Of a stretch of 33,767 bases of DNA, positions 32,103 to 33,767 are shown in pieces. Made by a program: the position numbers and the translations under genes. Under the pieces are notes generated by a model. That model did not search any database. It saw only the letters and a list, made by a program, of their open reading frames with translations, and was not told the DNA's origin. The stretch lies in NCBI GenBank assembly GCA_001603955.1, contig LVAA01000032.1:1-33767 (forward strand), read 5' to 3'. Position 1 is the stretch's first letter, and every line of letters begins with the position of its first letter. This DNA is from Syntrophobacterales bacterium Delta_02. GTDB taxonomy: Bacteria; Desulfobacterota; Syntrophorhabdia; Syntrophorhabdales; Syntrophorhabdaceae.

Positions 32103-33427
32103 GTGCCTACTGGGCGCACATCTTTCAAGGTCATCACGGCGTTCCTGCTGATCTCGCAGGTCCTGTGCCAGGCCCTCGCCTGGGCGGGGCCGATGATGCC
32201 GCCCACCATCATCGCACCCGGGCAATCTTCCGGCACGGGCGCGACATCTGTTCCGTCGGAGCCGTCGGGCGGGGCCGGGCCGTCGACAGATTCGGATAAA
32301 CCGCTCAGCAACATAGGAAGCGGCGAAGAGACCGCAGCTGCCCGTGCCGGCACCTCCGAAACTCCATTGAAAGCAGAGGCGAGCCCCCTCGATTTCAAGA
32401 TCAGTCCCGATGGGACCGTCGCCACCATACTCTTCGACAGGGAGAGCGTGGACGCGATGCGCAACCTCATCTCGCAGCTCGAACAGACCGGCGCCCTCGG
32501 CAAGGTCAGGGGAATCGTTTACTCCGCCGGCGGCTTCACTCCCATGCTCATACTGATGGGGCAAAGAGAGGAGCTGCACGAGAAACTGCTCCTTTTGAGG
32601 CGGTTCATACCCGATCAGAACCAGGCGCACATGATCGTCATCTCCGCAAGCCTCCGCGAACTGAGCGACGATGACGCGATGAACATAGGCCTCACCCTGA
32701 GCCCGGATATCATAGGGGCAACGATCTCCAGTTCGGCCGGAATGCTCCTGCAGTCCTCGGAGCCCGCCCAGTACTCGGTTACAGGTTCCGCCGACCTCAA
32801 CTCCGTCTCCTTCGCGAAGATCGCCCAGCTCAACCAGGCCCTTGACAGAAGCAAGGTCCTCGTCTCCAGTGAGGTCTATACCCGCAACGGCCACAAGGCC
32901 TTCTGACGAACATCCAGCAGGTCCCCATCTTCAGCACCGACTTCAACAACAACGTCATGACATCCTATCAGCAGCTCGAGACCAGCGTGGACGTCATACC
33001 CACCACGATCGACTACAGGAAGGACAAACCCGAGGAAAGCCAGGTCCGCGTCGACGTGCTCGTGAAGATCAGCGTCGTGACGGCGAATCACACCTACAAT
33101 GCGTCGACAACGGCCCCGGAGTACACGACGAAGACATTCGCCACCACCAGGGTCCTCAGGGCCAACAACGCACGATATGTCGTTGGCACCTTCGTGAACG
33201 ACGCCGAGTACCGGGAGCAGGTCGGGGTCCCCCTGCTGTCGAAGATTCCCCTCATAAAGTACCTCTTTTCCCGGGACGGAAAGCGGTGGGTCCGCAACGT
33301 CGCCATACTCACCCTTGCCGTCAGGCTCATCCCGATGCAGGTCAAGGATCTGACGATCGACGTGGAACACGTCAATCCCCTGGAAGAGCTTTACAAAAAA
33401 AAGGGCAGCCTGAAGGACGCGAAGTAA
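32103..33427 (+). pseudogene. Secretin-like outer-membrane protein, frameshifted
   Basis: Two reading frames make one secretin (type II/III secretion, type IV pilus or phage-type) when joined. The first, 32103-32906 from GTG after GAGGA, has a signal peptide (about 1-27, ending ALAWA) and an N-terminal module ending SSEVYTRNGHKAF. The second runs to 33427 with NIQQVPIFSTDF, the beta-barrel and PLLSKIPLIKYLFSRDG near the end, the classic secretin C-terminal motif. At 32901-32909 TTCTGACGA would read Phe-Leu-Thr if one C were added (TTCCTGACGA), restoring a gene of about 441 residues. So one base is missing. It could be a real mutation or a sequencing error. The gene is small for a secretin and no pilus or Gsp genes are in the window. 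A Pro/Ser/Gly-rich linker follows the signal peptide. Confidence 0.8.
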
Positions 33428-33433
33428 GAAAAG

Positions 33434-33463
33434 CTGTTGCGGGTTTCGGGTTGCAAGTTGCGG
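33434..33463 (+). repeat. Heptamer array (unit GTTGCGG), locus J
   Basis: Tandem 7-mers GTTGCGG, GTTTCGG, GTTGCAA, GTTGCGG and GTT begin just after the secretin stop. A small GCCCGAAAGGCGGG sequence follows, but no clear inverted array is present before locus H. Confidence 0.65.
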
Positions 33464-33525
33464 GTTAGAAGCCCGAAAGGCGGGAAGCAAGGAAGAGGCG
33501 GTTGCGCGGCAAAAGTGGGGGGCAG

Positions 33526-33688
33526 ATAGGACCTATAGGAGAAATAGGACCTATAGGACAGAATAGGACGTATAGGACGTGGTGAAGCCTGCAGCGTGCA
33601 ACCAGGCCGTCCTATAGGTCCTAAGCGTCCTATAGGTCTTATTGGTCCTATAGGTCCTATTCTGTCCTATAGGTCCTATTCTGTCCTA
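33526..33688. repeat. Inverted nonamer array (unit ATAGGACCT), locus H
   Basis: Left arm 33526-33581 has six units: ATAGGACCT, ATAGGAGAA, ATAGGACCT, ATAGGACAG and two ATAGGACGT. Right arm 33611-33688 has GTCCTATAG, GTCCTAAGC, GTCCTATAG, GTCTTATTG, GTCCTATAG and further units. The loop opens GTGAAGCCTGCAGCG. It shares the inner units with locus G. Confidence 0.9.
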
Positions 33689-33689
33689 T

Positions 33690-33767
33690 CGAGCCGCGCT
33701 CCCTCCCTCTGCCCTGCCCCAGATCCCTGTCCCCTGTCTTCTGCCCCCGCCTCCCTCTCCCCTGCCC
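33690..33767. repeat. C-rich heptamer array at the window end
   Basis: From about 33710 to the end of the window the sequence repeats with period 7: CTGTCCC, CTGTCTT, CTGCCCC, CGCCTCC, CTCTCCC, CTGCCC. It looks like one arm of another array cut by the window edge. A matching G-rich stretch (GGCAGGGGGACAAGGGAGAGG) stands at 12384-12404, at another array locus. Confidence 0.6.

Overview
The window reads as a chromosome segment of a Gram-negative, anaerobic bacterium, most likely a deltaproteobacterial (Desulfobacterota) syntroph of the Syntrophorhabdus type. This placement is inference. It rests on the polyferredoxin, a GlcD/GlcF-type oxidoreductase next to two acyl-CoA ligases, a selenocysteine-containing SelD, DUF3786 and DUF3553 proteins, a many-PAS hybrid kinase and GC-rich coding sequence. 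Nothing points to a phage, plasmid, IS element or CRISPR array.

Layout: (1) 303-1814, a membrane polyferredoxin (+), convergent with a five-PAS hybrid sensor kinase (-, 1941-4988). (2) 5231-10496, a tight + strand run: htpX, rsmB, a PASTA protein, rpe, DUF3786, and a metallo-beta-lactamase/rhodanese fusion, driven at least in part by a clear sigma70 promoter before htpX. (3) 10495-11013, a large imperfect palindrome. (4) 11014-12361 (-), a DUF3553-like gene followed by selD, whose true 5' end lies beyond an in-frame TGA read as selenocysteine. (5) 12612-19128 (-), glcD-like, glcF-like and two near-identical acyl-CoA ligases, each ligase followed by the same UUCG-loop terminator. (6) 19358-20272 (+), an AEC transporter; 20388-21990 (-), a TIM-barrel isomerase-like gene and adk. 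(7) 22153-24138 (+), a UvrD/PcrA-like helicase. (8) 24366-27960 (-), a ttuB-like sulfur carrier overlapping ttuA, then a GAF/degenerate-GGDEF protein and mreB. (9) 28200-30782 (+), clpB, then tRNA-Val(GAC), a secreted thaumatin-like protein and a secretin gene broken by one missing base.

The most distinctive feature is non-coding. Many intergenic gaps hold short tandem arrays of 7- or 9-bp units followed, after a spacer, by the inverted array. The unit differs between loci (ATAGGACCT, GCTTGAACC, GTTTTAA, GGTTATG and others) but the design recurs. All three convergent junctions other than the selD one carry the same 9-mer (GCTTGAACC). The fourth, at selD, carries the 450-bp palindrome. The second most notable items are the selenoprotein SelD with a hairpin just after the UGA, the TtuB/TtuA tRNA-thiolation pair, the plant-like thaumatin protein beside a tRNA, and three genes whose promoters sit so close to the start codon that their mRNAs may be leaderless.
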